Below, in pieces: positions 1 to 11,502 of a stretch of DNA of 64,000 nt. The stretch comes from Lepeophtheirus salmonis. Its lineage: Eukaryota > Arthropoda > Copepoda > Siphonostomatoida > Caligidae. Each line of letters starts with the position of its first letter. Position 1 is the stretch's first letter. The notes below the pieces were generated by a model. That model did no database searches and was not told where the DNA came from. It worked only from the letters and a program-made list of their open reading frames with translations. Made by a program: the position numbers and the translations under genes. The stretch covers positions 7,316,001 through 7,380,000 of the forward strand of contig NC_052137.2 of the NCBI RefSeq assembly GCF_016086655.4, in the 5' to 3' direction.

Positions 1-415
1 TAATTTGGTTGGTGCCTACATTTAACATTAGCCGATTTTTTTTAAATCAATCCTTTTTGTATAATTGATTTTCTAAAAATTGTACAATAGTTACGTGACA
101 CCCCGTACGTGAATTGCTAAACGTGAGCTACATACATACTCGGATATATGTCACTACTACAACATAATAATAAAAGTGAACTAAAAAGAAAACGTCTATT
201 ATTATTCTCTCTCAATTCCCTACCTAATTCCACATCGTATGTGAGTAATTATTTTATCCCTCTGTGATTTATGTAAGTTTTTTCTTATATATTACTATAT
301 ATTATTTTTCTGTCCTTGATTTTGGATGTGTTATTGTACCTTAAGTAAGATGTGGACACTTTCCTCCTTAAAAATAAATCTTTTTTCCTCTATTGGGCCA
401 TCTGATGACGTACGG
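1..415. other. AT-rich stretch, nothing assigned
   Basis: AT-rich non-coding sequence with no open frame, repeat end or RNA gene that I can recognise. Confidence 0.5.
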
Positions 416-436
416 CAGGGGTTCTCAACCCTTTGC
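416..436 (+). repeat. hAT-like terminal fragment
   Basis: The sequence CAGGGGTTCTCAACCCTTTG matches the well-known terminal consensus of many hAT non-autonomous elements (CAGNGGTTCTCAACC). Related ends are visible at 30846-30900 (GTGGTTCCCAACC) and 48809-48831 (CAGTAGTTCTTAAAC). No matching opposite end or 8-bp target duplication was found close by, so this is probably a fragment. Confidence 0.45.
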
Positions 437-510
437 AATATTTTTGAGGTAATAAATGAGAAAACTATCGTACAAGTTTATGCAAAATATAATAAACTGG
501 GCTGAAGGTA

Positions 511-1208
511 TCAGTTGTGTCCGGTGCTAGGTCATTTCATTCCCAGTCAATTCATTCTCTGTATTTTTATTCGTAGTAATGTCATTCCCAAGAGATTCAC
601 CCCCTGTAAAATTCATTCCCAGTAAATTCTTTCAATCTAAAATTTATTCCCGGACATTTCATTCCCACTTTCAATAAGGATATATAATAGTTTCAATCCA
701 GAGATACACTTAAAGTAGGTTACTGTAAGTGATACTGGATAAGGGTGCAAGGGTCCTGAACAAACTTGCTTATTATTTACGTAGATCTTAACTATGACAA
801 GAGAAATAGGGATTGGTAAAATTGATGTGAGGGAGGATTGGTAATTATAGACGGTCGCAAGGAAGAGCAATGACGTCATTTATTTATACTTTCCTAGGTC
901 TGAACAATATCCAGGGATTGGAATTCCTGTACTACTCACTATTTAATACTTATGATGACGTAAATTCTAATTCATAAACACCATTAATCCTTCATATCCG
1001 TGTCCCATCCATCAAAAGTCGTTAGTCTTTTCCAGTGCCAACTGATCGGGCCTCCCTACATACTTAAAAACTAAGAACTGGTAGTATACGTATATATGTA
1101 ACTGGTTTAGACAGTATGACGTCATTAAATATTAAAGTGGGAATAAAATGCCTGGGGATGAATTTTACAGGCAATGAATTTACTGGAAATGGTCACAATT
1201 ATGTCCCT
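511..1208. mobile_element. Foldback-type element with CATTCCC subterminal repeats
   Basis: The left arm (511-670) holds several degenerate units of the form TTCATTCCCAGTAAA. The right arm (1133-1208) carries the same units in reverse complement. The arms align in order: the CCTGTAAAATTCAT block, then the CCAGTAAATTC block, then the CATTT(C/T)ATTCCCACTTT block. Between them lie about 460 bases without coding potential. Inverted arms made of short tandem units are typical of foldback or MITE elements. The two minus-strand reading frames inside are shadows. Confidence 0.6.
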
Positions 1209-2308
1209 GTCAGCAGCTGTAATGACCAAAAACATATTCTCCATACTCTAAGTGAGACATTACGACACCTCTCTCGAAAATAAGGAGATGCAGTATTGAT
1301 TGATGGGATGAGTGAGAGGCTAGCTCACAGAGTAGGACTCCAAATGGTTTTAGTTTCTTCCTTGCCTTTGTTTTTGTGATAGTCACAATGGAAAGTCTTG
1401 ACTCTCTTAAAAAAGTGTTGGTGAAAGCAACATAAATTGTAGTGCCCGTTTCAAGAGAGAGAATATTGACCTGAATCCACTATCTGGAATACAGCAAGGT
1501 CTAATTATGTGGGATGAAGGTTCAAGCTACCGTCCACTGATAGTTTCATTAGTTCATTTTCAAACTCATGGCGAGAAATCCCTATGCCTTTTGATGTAGT
1601 TTCATTTTTTTTTTCTTCCATGGTTATACCCAAGACAATACTTGTTTCTGTCCATATCTCAACCTCCTTCTATAGGCTTTGTTTTTGAAGAAGCTGTAAT
1701 ATTATCTACTTTAGAGCTTACCTGTTTACTTTGCAAAATAATAATAATTATAAAATATTGTAGCACTCCCTCTGCGGTACACTGATTGGGAATCTCAAAC
1801 TAATAACAACTTATAACTATAAATTAGATCTATATTTATATTTTTCTTGACTCAAATGACGCAAAGTACTTATCTATAGACCAGAACTATGTATATTATA
1901 TACATCAGGGATCAATACAACATGCAAAACGTCTTCGAAATTTCATTAAACTCACTATATTGTTTTTTCTTAGATCAAAAACATGTATATGATATTCACC
2001 AGGGAGCACTATATAAAGGACACCCTGTATACATGCTCAATGCTACATGCAAAACGCTTGTACATTGTCATTGCTATTTTTATATCAAAATTAATTATTT
2101 TTATAGAATATACATATAGATAAACTTTGCTTTATTAATATGGATGAAATCAACAAAATAAATAGGATGTTCTCCTTCAAATTGAATTTTGTTCGAGATT
2201 GTTTTTATCTAGATGCATCACCTTTACTTGAAGTACCATTGCACATAGTATGTAAAATATATTTATGTGATAAGGGATCTCCTTTCCTCTACTCAAAATC
2301 TGTGTATG
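1209..2308. other. AT-rich stretch with a diverged internal direct repeat
   Basis: No gene. A diverged direct repeat is visible: TATACATCAGGGATC...ACATGCAAAACG near 1898-1934 and TATTCACCAGGGAGC...ACATGCAAAACG near 1992-2057. The short open frames here are not convincing coding sequence. Confidence 0.4.

Positions 2309-2334
<26 letters not shown>
2309..2334 (+). repeat. A homopolymer, about 26 bases
   Basis: An uninterrupted run of A. It could be a retroposed tail or simple slippage; no retroelement body is recognisable upstream. Confidence 0.8.
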
Positions 2335-2341
<7 letters not shown>

Positions 2342-4364
2342 TGGGCTATTATTATTTTTTTATATAACATAATTTATTTTTTCAATGCTAGGCCTTGCAC
2401 TTCATCATTAATCAAAATGAAGACGAAAAAAAAAAAACGATAGAAAAATTGAAAAAAAAGATTAATGTAGGAAATTAGGAGCAATATATTTTTTTATATA
2501 TATAAATACCCTAAGTTATTCTAACTGAAGGAATGGATTCATTCAATAATCATTAATCTACCCAAGTAAGAGAGAGAAAAAAATATTATATTTGAATAAA
2601 ATATATAACACAAAATTCAATGATTGTATTTAGAAATTTTTAATTTTTTTTTTTTCAGCATGAATCAAAAAAATTAATTATCTCTCCGATAGTGAACTGG
2701 GATATTTTACACCCCGATATTTATACAAATTTTTCTTATTCTTTTTGTATCTACATTTTGTTGACAATACTTTTTAGTATGGGGTTGAAACCATAAGCCT
2801 GATTATATGCATTTTCTAAGTTATTTTATTCAACCTCGTTTAATATTTGTTCGCTATAATTCGAGGTTTAGTGAATTTTATTAATTGTTTTCCTTAAAAG
2901 TTTTTCCTTAGCTTTTCCTATGGATTTCTTGGATTATTTTTCCCATAAGAGGAATCAGCATCTCATTTTGCTTTTTCAAATAAACATAGATGTATTTTCC
3001 TTTCACCCGTTTTTATTAATTTTCATAAGTTGACGCTGCTTGGATTATTTAAAGCACGAGACTCAACGCATTATGAACTCAAAAAAAAAAAAAAATTGTT
3101 GCATAGAATTGGGAATTTTATTTTAACTTCTATCAATCAAAGACCTTAGTTTTGAATTAATGTCATTTCATAATCTTATCCAGATGCCCTTAAACAGGAT
3201 TGCCAGATAGCCATTTTTTTTTTTGAAGCCGTTTGGCCTTGGCAAAATATATTACGTCTCAATTTGAAATAAATATTAATTTAATAGTTCTGCTTTATGA
3301 AGCAATTTTCATGAAATTTGATTTAATAGGTTCTATGGCCCATTAAAGTATTCCAAGTGCCTATGTAGGCATTATTTTAAAAGGTTTTGACATCCCAGGT
3401 ATAGCCTTTGTAAAAAAATCGGTGTAAAAAAAAAGCATAAGGCTTTTTAATCTATTAATGTTCATGTCAAACCCAATATTCACACTAATTAAATCTATTC
3501 CAAAAAGGGTGTGCAAGCATAAAATTAAGATCATCTGGAGAACGAGAAAGTGAGAGGATTCAAGGAGGGATCAAAGTTCGGAGCATAGTCAATATATGTT
3601 TCTGTATTTATTCAAGAACTAAAAAAATAAAATGGGGTCATCGCTTTTACTTGATTTTTTGTTAAAGATGGTTTTTATGTTGACGCACCATAGATACAAT
3701 GTATTTCTATTAATGCACAAAATACCTATGTTAACCTAACTATAGTTCTGAAAAATCGAGGAAAAATTTGTCAAAAGTTGAATTTGAAAAAAACAAACAT
3801 TCCCAGTTTACGGGGTTTAGCACTAAAATAGTAACCAAATAACGCAAATTTAATAGGTAATGGAAATTTCATGTCCCCAAAAACCTAGTGGCCTCCATTT
3901 CTTTGAATAAATGATTAATATCAACCCTTTCCAGGCCCCTAAAGTTGATTGTTACAAAAAGAAAATGAGTCATGAATAGATTGTATTTAAAAAGTGTCAA
4001 ATCAAGTTTGATAAATCAAATAAAGGTTATAAACTAAAGCTAAAGTTATTCGGTATTGTAACTCAGACCCGAAATTTTGAATAATAATAAGCCTATAATT
4101 TACTCAAATATGTCTATGAAATATTGGGCTGTAAATTTAAATAAAGTAAATAAATAAATTAAGAGTTTTTCTTTTTATTGATTTTTGATTAAGAGTGTTT
4201 TTATATTGGCGCACTACATTATCCGAGTACTCACTTCTTAAAATTAATTTCTTTTAACATAGTTAAAATTCTTAGATTTTTTATTTAACAATTTATTTAT
4301 TGAATTGTGTAATCATTGAACTCATTGTAGTAATTAAATTTGTATAAGCGTACATATTTTAGTT
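2335..4364. other. Intergenic AT-rich DNA with two old repeat traces
   Basis: No coding region. At 2830-2875 CCTCGTTTAA...TTCGCTATAATTCGAGG resembles ends of pogo/Tigger-like elements. At about 3980-4140 the sequence (ATAAAGGTTATAAACTAAAGCT, then AAGCCTATAA, then ATTGGGCTGT) is a diverged copy of 38270-38400, which shows the same blocks in the same order. The repeat class is unknown. Confidence 0.4.
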
Positions 4365-4586
4365 TCGTCCATTCCAGTCTCTGTCCGGTCCAGTTCAGTC
4401 CTGCATAAGAAAGGTGATGAGGTTCTTGATGACATCAATCAATCGTATATCTTTTTTTTAAATCAATATAGGACCTGACAGTCTGAAGGACCCTCGGTCT
4501 TAATGACCAACCCCCTAGGTTGATGGGTGTCAACCCTAAGACTGGATTGGGCCGAATAAATGATAACTGATACAACACATTAAAAG
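4365..4586. mobile_element. MITE family 2 copy (diverged)
   Basis: It starts with a block like TCCGGTCCAGTTCAGTCC and ends with GACTGGATTGGGCCGAATAA followed by GATACAACAC. These match the ends of the better preserved family 2 copies at 48203-48562 and 52482-52868. The interior is short and non-coding. Confidence 0.5.
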
Positions 4587-5126
4587 GTGTAATTCGTACC
4601 ATTCATATACATATTAAATTGGTTGACTGAATCCTATAAATACTATGGGAGCATCTACTCAAAATACTTTCTAGAAGAATAAGAAAATATTTTAAATATT
4701 TCAATTATAATTTATAATTAAAAATGCAGATTTTCGTCATTCACTAACTCCTTTTCTTTTCAATGAATATTGATTTTTTTTTATTCAGGGATTATTGAAT
4801 TTAATTATAATACAAAAAAAAAACCATAATGTTTGTCCTTGCTGATACAGAGTTATAAAATAGTTACCAACAAATAATGTAAAGAAACCACGAGGGTGGG
4901 GGGGGGGTGAAGATACGAGAAAAACAACGACTTTGAGAGTCAAGTTGAATTATTTTAAAACTATTGAATAGTACATAAACATGTAAATGTAGAATACACA
5001 CATAAAAAAAAATGGGAACAAATAAAGGTAGGAAAACTTTTTGACAAATCAATTTTGAAAGTGAAAAAGATTTTCCAATCAAAGACCAAATATGTAAATA
5101 TATGAGTAAATACAAATATACATAAT

Positions 5127-5253
5127 AGTGATAGGGTTTGGTCCGAAAATACTAGACCGCTCTGAGAGCGTTATGATTTGTGGTGGACTGAAGTAATTAT
5201 GTTGTTAAAGAAGTTTGTTCTGGACTGATCTTATAAGACAATCGGGTTAGACC
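5127..5253 (+). mobile_element. MITE family 1, left part (interrupted copy)
   Basis: AGTGATAGGGTTTGGTCCG followed by CTCTGAGAGCGTTATGATTT and GTGGACTGAAG is the left end of the dispersed family seen at 18194, 25721, 34693 and 42489. The copy stops at a TA followed by a mariner-type end at 5256, and its right part resumes at about 6206. Confidence 0.6.
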
Positions 5254-5830
5254 TACAGGGTTAGACAACAAAAATTGGAAAATTAATCAATTTTAATTTT
5301 CTTATTAACATAGGAAGGTTAAGTGATTATTTTTTGATATTCTCGTTCACCCATCCTTTGTACATTTACTAACTATATATTACCTTTGGTCATCTCGTCA
5401 TCATGAGTGAGCAAGAAGCCAAAAGGCAGCGCATCTCCTAGATGGTGAAGTTGAGGCGGGAAGATATTAAAGTGCTCCTGGAGCCTGGTTTTCAAGGTGA
5501 CCATGATGAAGAAGATCTCTCCAGGAAAGCAGAGAGTGTAGCGTACAATTTAAAGATGGATCCGGTGTTCCTATCCAGCTTGAAGAAGAAGATCAAGGAG
5601 GGCCCCACCAAATCGATGAATTACCTCACCAACAACTTGTCTGTGCCTTCTTGGACCATATTGAGGGTCGTGACGGAAGACTTGAGATTTTCATCATGCA
5701 CGAGTACCCCACGCCATCTTCTGAGTGAGATAATGAAGGCCAAGAGGATCGAGAGTCCACATTTTGCTACCAATCTCCTATATATGTACAGTGTCGTACC
5801 TATAAATTCATCAGATAGTTAGTGAACTTA
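5254..5830 (+). pseudogene. mariner transposase N-terminal remnant
   Basis: The element begins after a TA with CAGGGTTAGACAACAAAAAT, a typical mariner end. The reading frame starts with ATG at 5403 (MSEQEAKRQRIS), hits a TAG at 5439-5441, and reopens at the next ATG (5442), running to about 5822. MVKLRREDIKVLLEPGF is the first helix-turn-helix block of sea-louse-type mariner transposases. Later blocks (DPVFLSSLKKKI, SWTILRVVTEDL, RHLLSEIMKAKR) fit the second helix-turn-helix and the linker, whose known counterpart is a sequence like TIRKIVKEDLG...RHLLT. The catalytic domain is absent. It is a dead fragment inserted into MITE family 1. Confidence 0.75.
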
Positions 5831-5904
5831 AAAGACTATCAAGGTATATTATTGATACAACAAATATACACGCATATGTAGTTAATATATTTATTCAGTA
5901 TGAC

Positions 5905-6205
5905 TACCCTTTCAAGCAATTACGGCCACAATACAACGCCGGATGCTTTGCAGGCCTTTTTCACCACTGCAGGTTGACCTTGGTTAATCCTTTCTGATTT
6001 CATGTTTCAGTCTGGTATCAGTATAATGGGGAACTTTACAGATTTCCCTCTCCAAATAATTTTTAATACCCAACAAGATTGTTTTTCTTGAAATATTACA
6101 CTTATTTGCAAGATCAGACATCGGGATGTATGGATTAACAGTTTTAGTACTTGTGAGGCGAGGCAAGAACCTTGGAGTTCTCATTTTGTCAGATTGGCGG
6201 TTATG
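5905..6205 (-). pseudogene. Internally deleted mariner transposase remnant
   Basis: Reading the minus strand from about 6205, MRTPRFLPRLTSTK...MSDLANKCNISRKTI is the second helix-turn-helix of a mariner transposase (family form: SMRKMASEMKVSETTIRRAV). It is followed directly by the family's C-terminus: KGLQSIRRCIVAVIA, a stop, then KGSHTE and a stop near 5905. The whole catalytic core is missing, and there is a frameshift before MRTPRF. It lies tail to tail with the plus-strand remnant at 5254-5830. Confidence 0.7.
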
Positions 6206-6735
6206 AGGTCTTTTAGATAAATGGTTAATGACGTCATTTGTTTTTCAAAATTGTGAACATCGAAAAAATGTCGCATGAATCATATCTATCCAACTTATAA
6301 ATTAGGATAGAGGGGAAAATGAGTCCATAGATTCAGACCGAAAAAATAGGTATACGAATTGAAAACGATTAAATTTCCGTATATGGCCTGAGATAGGGAT
6401 TTAGAACGAAATATTGGTTCAATTTTATCAAGAAAATAATCACTTTTAACCGACTCTCAACTCTATTACATACATATTATATATATTGCATATAAGTTAA
6501 AACTAATTCGGTCCAAACGGTCTTGAATAAATTAATTAAGACTAAATCGGTCCATAGATCAAAGTCCATATTGAGACCGAAAAAATCAGTCCACGATTTT
6601 AAAACGATTAAATTTTAGTCAACTGTATGTTATCGCTGACTGGACCGTAATATTGGTCCGACTCGGTTAAGAATCAATTACTTAAGACCAACCCGAAAAA
6701 AAATCAGCCTTGGACTTTTTTTTTCCTAGTCGAGT
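6206..6735 (+). mobile_element. MITE family 1, right part
   Basis: The sequence resumes the family 1 interior (AATGACGTCATTTG, TTGTGAACATCG, GTCCATAGATTCAGACCGAAAAA). The right-hand blocks (AACGATTAAATTT, GACTGGACCGTAATATTGGT, GAAAAAAAATCAG...TTGGAC) match 26550-26769, 38880-39063 and 42640-42858. Two diverged versions of the middle block (6320-6440 and 6520-6680) suggest two overlapping copies. Confidence 0.6.
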
Positions 6736-6737
6736 GT

Positions 6738-7570
6738 ATACTTTTAAGCTCTGTTTGTTATATATGATTCAAGCAACCTCCATCTCTATTTGCTGTAACA
6801 CAAACTTTTTTCTAAAACGTGCTCTTGAGCCTCTAACGAAGACATCATGAAGGCGATGCGCGCCATCATTTTGCTTCATTTGGAAAGGAGATTCAAAAAA
6901 CCCTTACCCAGGTCCTGAAACACCTTAATGTGTCCAAATCATCAGTCCACTACACGATCAAGTTGTACAAGACGACGGGGAGTGTCAATAACAGGAGACC
7001 CAAAAGTGGTTGCCGGTATTAATTAAATCTGCCACAAAAAAAAAAAAAAAACCCTCAACGAAAAATATGGATTCTGAGGCTGGTTGTCTTAAGAAACCAT
7101 GTGTAGCGTGGTGAGGAAGGAACTGAAGAAGAACCGGATCGTAAGCTTCTCATCAAGGGCGACAATGACCAAGAGGCTGACTTTGATGAAGGTACTTTTG
7201 AAATTTCTTTATTCTTGTACGCACGTTTCAATCATTTGGACTGACGAGAAGATCTTTACCGTGGAGATTGCTTAAAACAGCCACAACGACTGGCTGCTGG
7301 GGCGGAGTATCAAGGACAATCCTCCCGACCGAGTGAAGCATGTTTAGGGGCGAAAAACTGGCCTCACTGATGGTCTATGTGGGTGTCACCTACTGCAGTT
7401 ATAAGACGCCATTGATCTTCATTCTTGGGAGTGTCAAGGTCAATCAACGTGTCTATCTGTACATGTTGCAGTCCCAAGTGGTTCCCTGCATCCAGGAACA
7501 TCACTAAGAAAGGTCTTACTGGTTCCAGCAGAACGGAGCACATTTCCATACTGCAAAGTATGTTCAATTC
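6738..7570 (+). pseudogene. Decayed mariner transposase, 3' truncated
   Basis: Blocks of a mariner transposase appear in several frames. The N-terminal part reads MRAIILLHLERRF and then, one frame over, TLTQVLKHLNVSKSSVHYTI and KLYKTTGSVNNRRPKSG (helix-turn-helix and linker). The catalytic part gives IIWTDEKIFTVE, which is the first-acid block with Asp intact. Later come VSLMVYVGVTYCSYKTPL and WFQQNGAHFHTAKYVQ, the second-acid block with the catalytic Asp replaced by Asn. The C-terminal third is missing after about 7567. Stops and frameshifts are abundant, and an A-run interrupts at about 7034. The N-terminal half is closely related to the fragment at 30931-31256. Confidence 0.85.
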
Positions 7571-8230
7571 ACTAATTACATTATAGTTATTGCAAGTTCT
7601 TATGCAAATGCTCGTTGTTAAATATGAGTTGATCTAAACGCATGCGAGATTTCATTCATTTATTCATACCATTTTTTTTTCAACACTAAATACAAATATC
7701 TTTTCTTCTTTAATATGACACGCATACCTTGTTATTTCTTCGATCAAGTATCTACACAGTCATAAGATACATTCAAAAATGACTGTACGTAGTACATAAA
7801 CACATCCTTACAAACATACGAACTTTGCTATCTGAATATAATGATGGATGATAAACTATTTGCGTGAAAAAGTTAAAAAAATACACCAAAACATTGGAGA
7901 GGAATTTACTAATTACATTATGTTATTGAAAGTGCCTATGTAAATTCTTCTTTTAAAATATTAAATCTCATTTTTCGGGGGGGATTATAATTTGTATAAA
8001 ATCTCAGCTTGTAAATAAAAGAAAGAAGCAATTTAATTCTTTATGATGTATGACAATATTTACTCACTTTTTGTTTGGTAAAGGCCATTTGTGTCCCTTC
8101 AATAAAAAGAGTCATTATGAGGTTCATATATTTACAAAAGTGGGTCATAAAATCCCTTTACGAAATTGATATTTTATTGACGATTTATTTGCAAAACCAG
8201 TCGCTAAACTCTTTAGTCTATTAGTACATA
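7571..8230. other. Non-coding, with a short direct repeat
   Basis: No gene. The block ACTAATTACATTAT(A)GTTATTG at 7577-7600 recurs near 7907-7930, suggesting a local duplication or the flank of a small insertion. Nothing else is recognised. Confidence 0.4.
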
Positions 8231-8340
8231 TTAGTGTTGTGTTTAATCTGAAAAACTAATACATATCGGAGACCGTTTTGATTTTTAGTGGACTCAAGTT
8301 ATTGTGGACTATAATGAAGAAAATGCTAATCACTTCTCCG
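8231..8340 (+). mobile_element. MITE family 1, left-end fragment
   Basis: TTAGTGTTGTGTTTAATCTG, GGAGACCGTTTTGATTTTTA and GTGGACTCAAGTTATTGTGG match the left end of family 1. The right end is not seen; a hAT-like element follows at 8377. Confidence 0.5.
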
Positions 8341-8376
8341 TTATCAATTAATTATCATTAGATATATGGTTTATTC

Positions 8377-9081
8377 CAGGGCTGCGGATTCGTTATAGAG
8401 AATGCCCGATTCCGATTTTGAATGTCATCAACTCGGACTCCAACAACACCAATATACTCTGTGGGATATATAAGTACTATTGAGTCATTTGAGTATAAAG
8501 ACTATAAATATAAATTTAATTTATAGCTATAGGTAGTTATTAGTTCGATGTAGTAAATAATTGTGCCTGTTATGAAGAATACATATATTTGGAATATGAT
8601 ATGTTTAACAAGATGAAACAATAAATGAAACGGATCAAAATCTATCTATTGTTAATACATTCAAACTTTCTGAACATAATTTATGCACTTGTAACCGAGG
8701 ATTGACTTCACAAACAACCTCTCACTGATATGTTACTCCTTTTAGAGACATTGACTATTCACAAGACTATATATTGAACTTGTATGGCTAGTGGCTATGC
8801 TCTACCCAACATAATTTAGATTCAAAAGATGTTGAGGAATTGTGATTGTATAGAATTTAAATCACGTTTGAAATTTGTCAAGTAAACTTATCAATCACTC
8901 AACCTTCAAGTTTCATAAATGAATAGTACTTAATACTTATAATCATTTAGAAAAAAACAATAACATTACGAACAGTCAATATAAGCCTTAGATTATGCAC
9001 AAGTTCAATATATATAAATTATTTAAAAAAAAATTGAAGGCGGAGTCGGTACAAATATTCGATCTCTCACTCCCAGCCCTG
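8377..9081. mobile_element. hAT-like non-autonomous element with 8-bp duplication
   Basis: The left end CAGGGCTGCGGATTCG...CCCGATTCCGATTTT and the right end (reverse complement CAGGGCTGGGAGTGAG...CCGACTCCGCC) form imperfect inverted repeats. They show the 'GGAGTCGG/CGACTCC' style of a hAT family found across invertebrates. The flanks GTTTATTC (8369-8376) and GTTCATTT (9082-9089) agree at 6 of 8 positions, as expected for an aged hAT target duplication. The 705-bp body has no transposase. Confidence 0.7.
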
Positions 9082-10059
9082 GTTCATTTATATTAGAAAA
9101 TGCTGATGGATTGACGACGAACATACTATCAGGCAATATCATAATGAGTATTAATGAATATAATTAAAAAGAAAATATTTTTTTGCAAAAGAACACTCAA
9201 TGATTAAATATCATTTTTCGGCCAAATGTATCTAATGATCCTTCAGCGAAATTTCCGTTTGTGAAATTGTCCCTATGTGAAATTAAATTTGGCAAAAATA
9301 TCCGCTCACAGTATAAAGTATGTCCTAGAAAACAGGAGATGTTTTTTTCTTGTTGGTAATCCGAAGAATCTAATTTATTTTTTAATGGTTATTATATAAT
9401 TCTTGAGAAGGAAGCATTCAAGTATAGATTGGGGCGTCTACAGGGGGTGGGCTTGTGGGGCTATAGACTCCCCCCCCCAAAAAAAAAATGAAGGATATTT
9501 TTTTGTTAGTAGAAATCTTTTTGGTAAGGGTGAAAAAAATGTAAGGAAAATTAGGTGTTAAAATTCTATTTTTAGATTTTTTTCCCTTAAAAAGGTAATT
9601 CCGGGAAATTATGCAGCAGAGCAAAAAATTTAATATTTGAATTTTTTTAAAAAAAAAAATTTTTTTTTGTCAATAGCTGTGGATTTTTTAAAACTTTATA
9701 TAGATGATATCCCCATCATATTACTGAGTAATGACCAGGGAGCTTGGAATGCACAGTGAAATTATCTGCATTTCAATTATTACAACTAACAAAATGAAGC
9801 TATGCTTTTATTATATACATTGTGCACTTTACAGCCTACACACAATGGTAATGATGATGGAAGAGGTTGCCAAGAAACCAACAATTGACGTTCCAATACA
9901 TATTCTTATTTGATTGATTGAGAGCGACATAAACTTTCCTTAAGTGAATAAGTAAAAAAATCAAATCAAAAAAGAGAGGATGTAATTAGTGTATATGTGG
10001 CCCGTCAATACAAAAGAAAGCTCCAATAATTCGACTCTAAATTTAGTCTGGATTGTATT
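9082..10059. other. Non-coding; R1 and GGGGCGT repeat fragments
   Basis: At 9335-9420 a fragment of dispersed repeat R1 is visible (GGTAATCCGAAGAATCTAAT, then AATTCTTGAGAAG). At 9430-9475 GGGGCGTCTACAGGGGGTGG is one of several copies of a dispersed G-rich sequence (others near 14280, 39880, 52090 and 63434). The rest is AT-rich with no coding potential. Confidence 0.45.
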
Positions 10060-10479
10060 TATGGGTAGAGAGGCCACTTTTGATACCAACAATGAAAGAA
10101 CCCCATTTTCTCCGTTACAAGACTCTTTGGAACTCTTATTTGACACTTTTGGCCTCCCTACATCCCTGATGCCAATCCCCGCACTCCACCTTTTGGGTGC
10201 ATGTCGAAGGGAAGGCCTACAATGTCCATCATCCATACACTGAGGCCCTCAAAGCCACTGTCAGTCAGCATTTCGACGCCATGTCATAGGACTACATCCA
10301 CAGAAGTTTCCAGGCCTTCTGTCGCCGCTTCTACTTGGAAGCAGTCATTGACACTAAGTGGCTACATTAATCATTAAGAAAGCTCTGACACACATCTATT
10401 TATAGTATTAGTTTTTCATAAAATTATATATTTAAGAAGCTTAAAATTAAAAGTGTTTAGAATTTAATGGACTTCTCGG
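10060..10479 (+). pseudogene. TGGTCC mariner family, copy A (5' truncated)
   Basis: GVERPLLIPTMKE-like sequence leads into a junction of the type KTLWNSY/LLA, and then the C-terminus FWVHVEGKAYNVHHPYTEAL, DAMS*DYIHRSFQAFCRR. The right ITR AGTGTTTAGAATTTAATGGA ends at a TA (10480). The first and second catalytic acids are lost in an internal deletion at the same place as in copies B-E. The left end is missing, and several stops interrupt the frame. The overlapping frames in this interval on either strand are not separate genes. Confidence 0.8.
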
Positions 10480-11343
10480 TATATCACAAAATAAATAAAA
10501 ATTAATCTTTCCGAAATGCTGCAAATTGTACTTGAACGAGCTAAAATAGATTATGACAATAACAGATTGAGAGATTAATGATTTTTGTATGAAAAAAATA
10601 ACATTCCACCAATTTGATAGCTGAGCTTATAATTTCCTCTAAAAAGGCTGTAAAATATGGCCACATTAAAATATAATGTATGATTTTCTCCATACCTCGA
10701 TTTTTATGCAAGATTGTAATATAAACTGTTATTATATCATCGTGTAAGAGCAGATTGTTCAGGAAACGTAGTCCCTTCGTATTTTGGAATACATTATTTT
10801 TTTGAGTTGTTCTGGTGAATGATGTCAATTGTTGTATGGACTAATATGTAGGTGTTCCAGACCAGAGGATAGGATGAGAAACACGGCAAAATGTAGATAT
10901 TTCCCCTATAGCTTTATTAGATTGAATTTTTTCGATCATACAAAATGTGTAGAGAGCTGTGATTATATCAATAATATCAGGTTTATGAGTTATATCAATA
11001 AAAACTTTCCGATACATTGAAGGAATTATGGTCGACAACAAAGTTTCTTTTGTTTTTATATATCGGTTGGGCATATTTTATTCATCACTTTGTGTGCTTG
11101 TGTGTGGAAAAAGGTATACGATGCCTACATAATTAAATCCTTTAAATGATGATGTCCATCTATGTATATGCATTGAGGTATTATGAATATATTTATTTTA
11201 TTCACAATCCCATTCATTATTCCATTTCTTTTGTCTTCTTCATTAGTGAGAACATGCATTCGAATATGCAGTGTATAACTATTGGGAAGGAAGGAACAAA
11301 AGCCTTTTTAATTGTTCTCTATTTTCTATATTAATAAAACAAA
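10480..11343. other. Unassigned non-coding sequence
   Basis: AT-rich. Overlapping short frames occur on both strands at 10541-11074, but none has a recognisable motif or a compositional shift, so I do not call a gene. Confidence 0.4.
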
Positions 11344-11502
11344 ATATGTGTCTCCGTTTGTCTTTGGATGACTCATTTTGAAGCGCAAGGTTGTTGTGTA
11401 GTTATAAGTGTAAATCTTGGTTGGACCAATTAAGAGTATAATTGATGAATGACAAAGGTGTAATTCATCCTATGACATAGTTTATTTCCTTTTTTACATT
11501 GG
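11344..11502 (+). repeat. Dispersed repeat R1, left half (interrupted)
   Basis: The blocks TTGTTGTGTAGTTATAAGTG, TTGGTTGGACCAATTAAGAG and GTTTATTTCCTTTTTTAC match the middle of R1 as seen at 27780-27880 and 51370-51480. The repeat resumes at about 11896. Confidence 0.5.
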
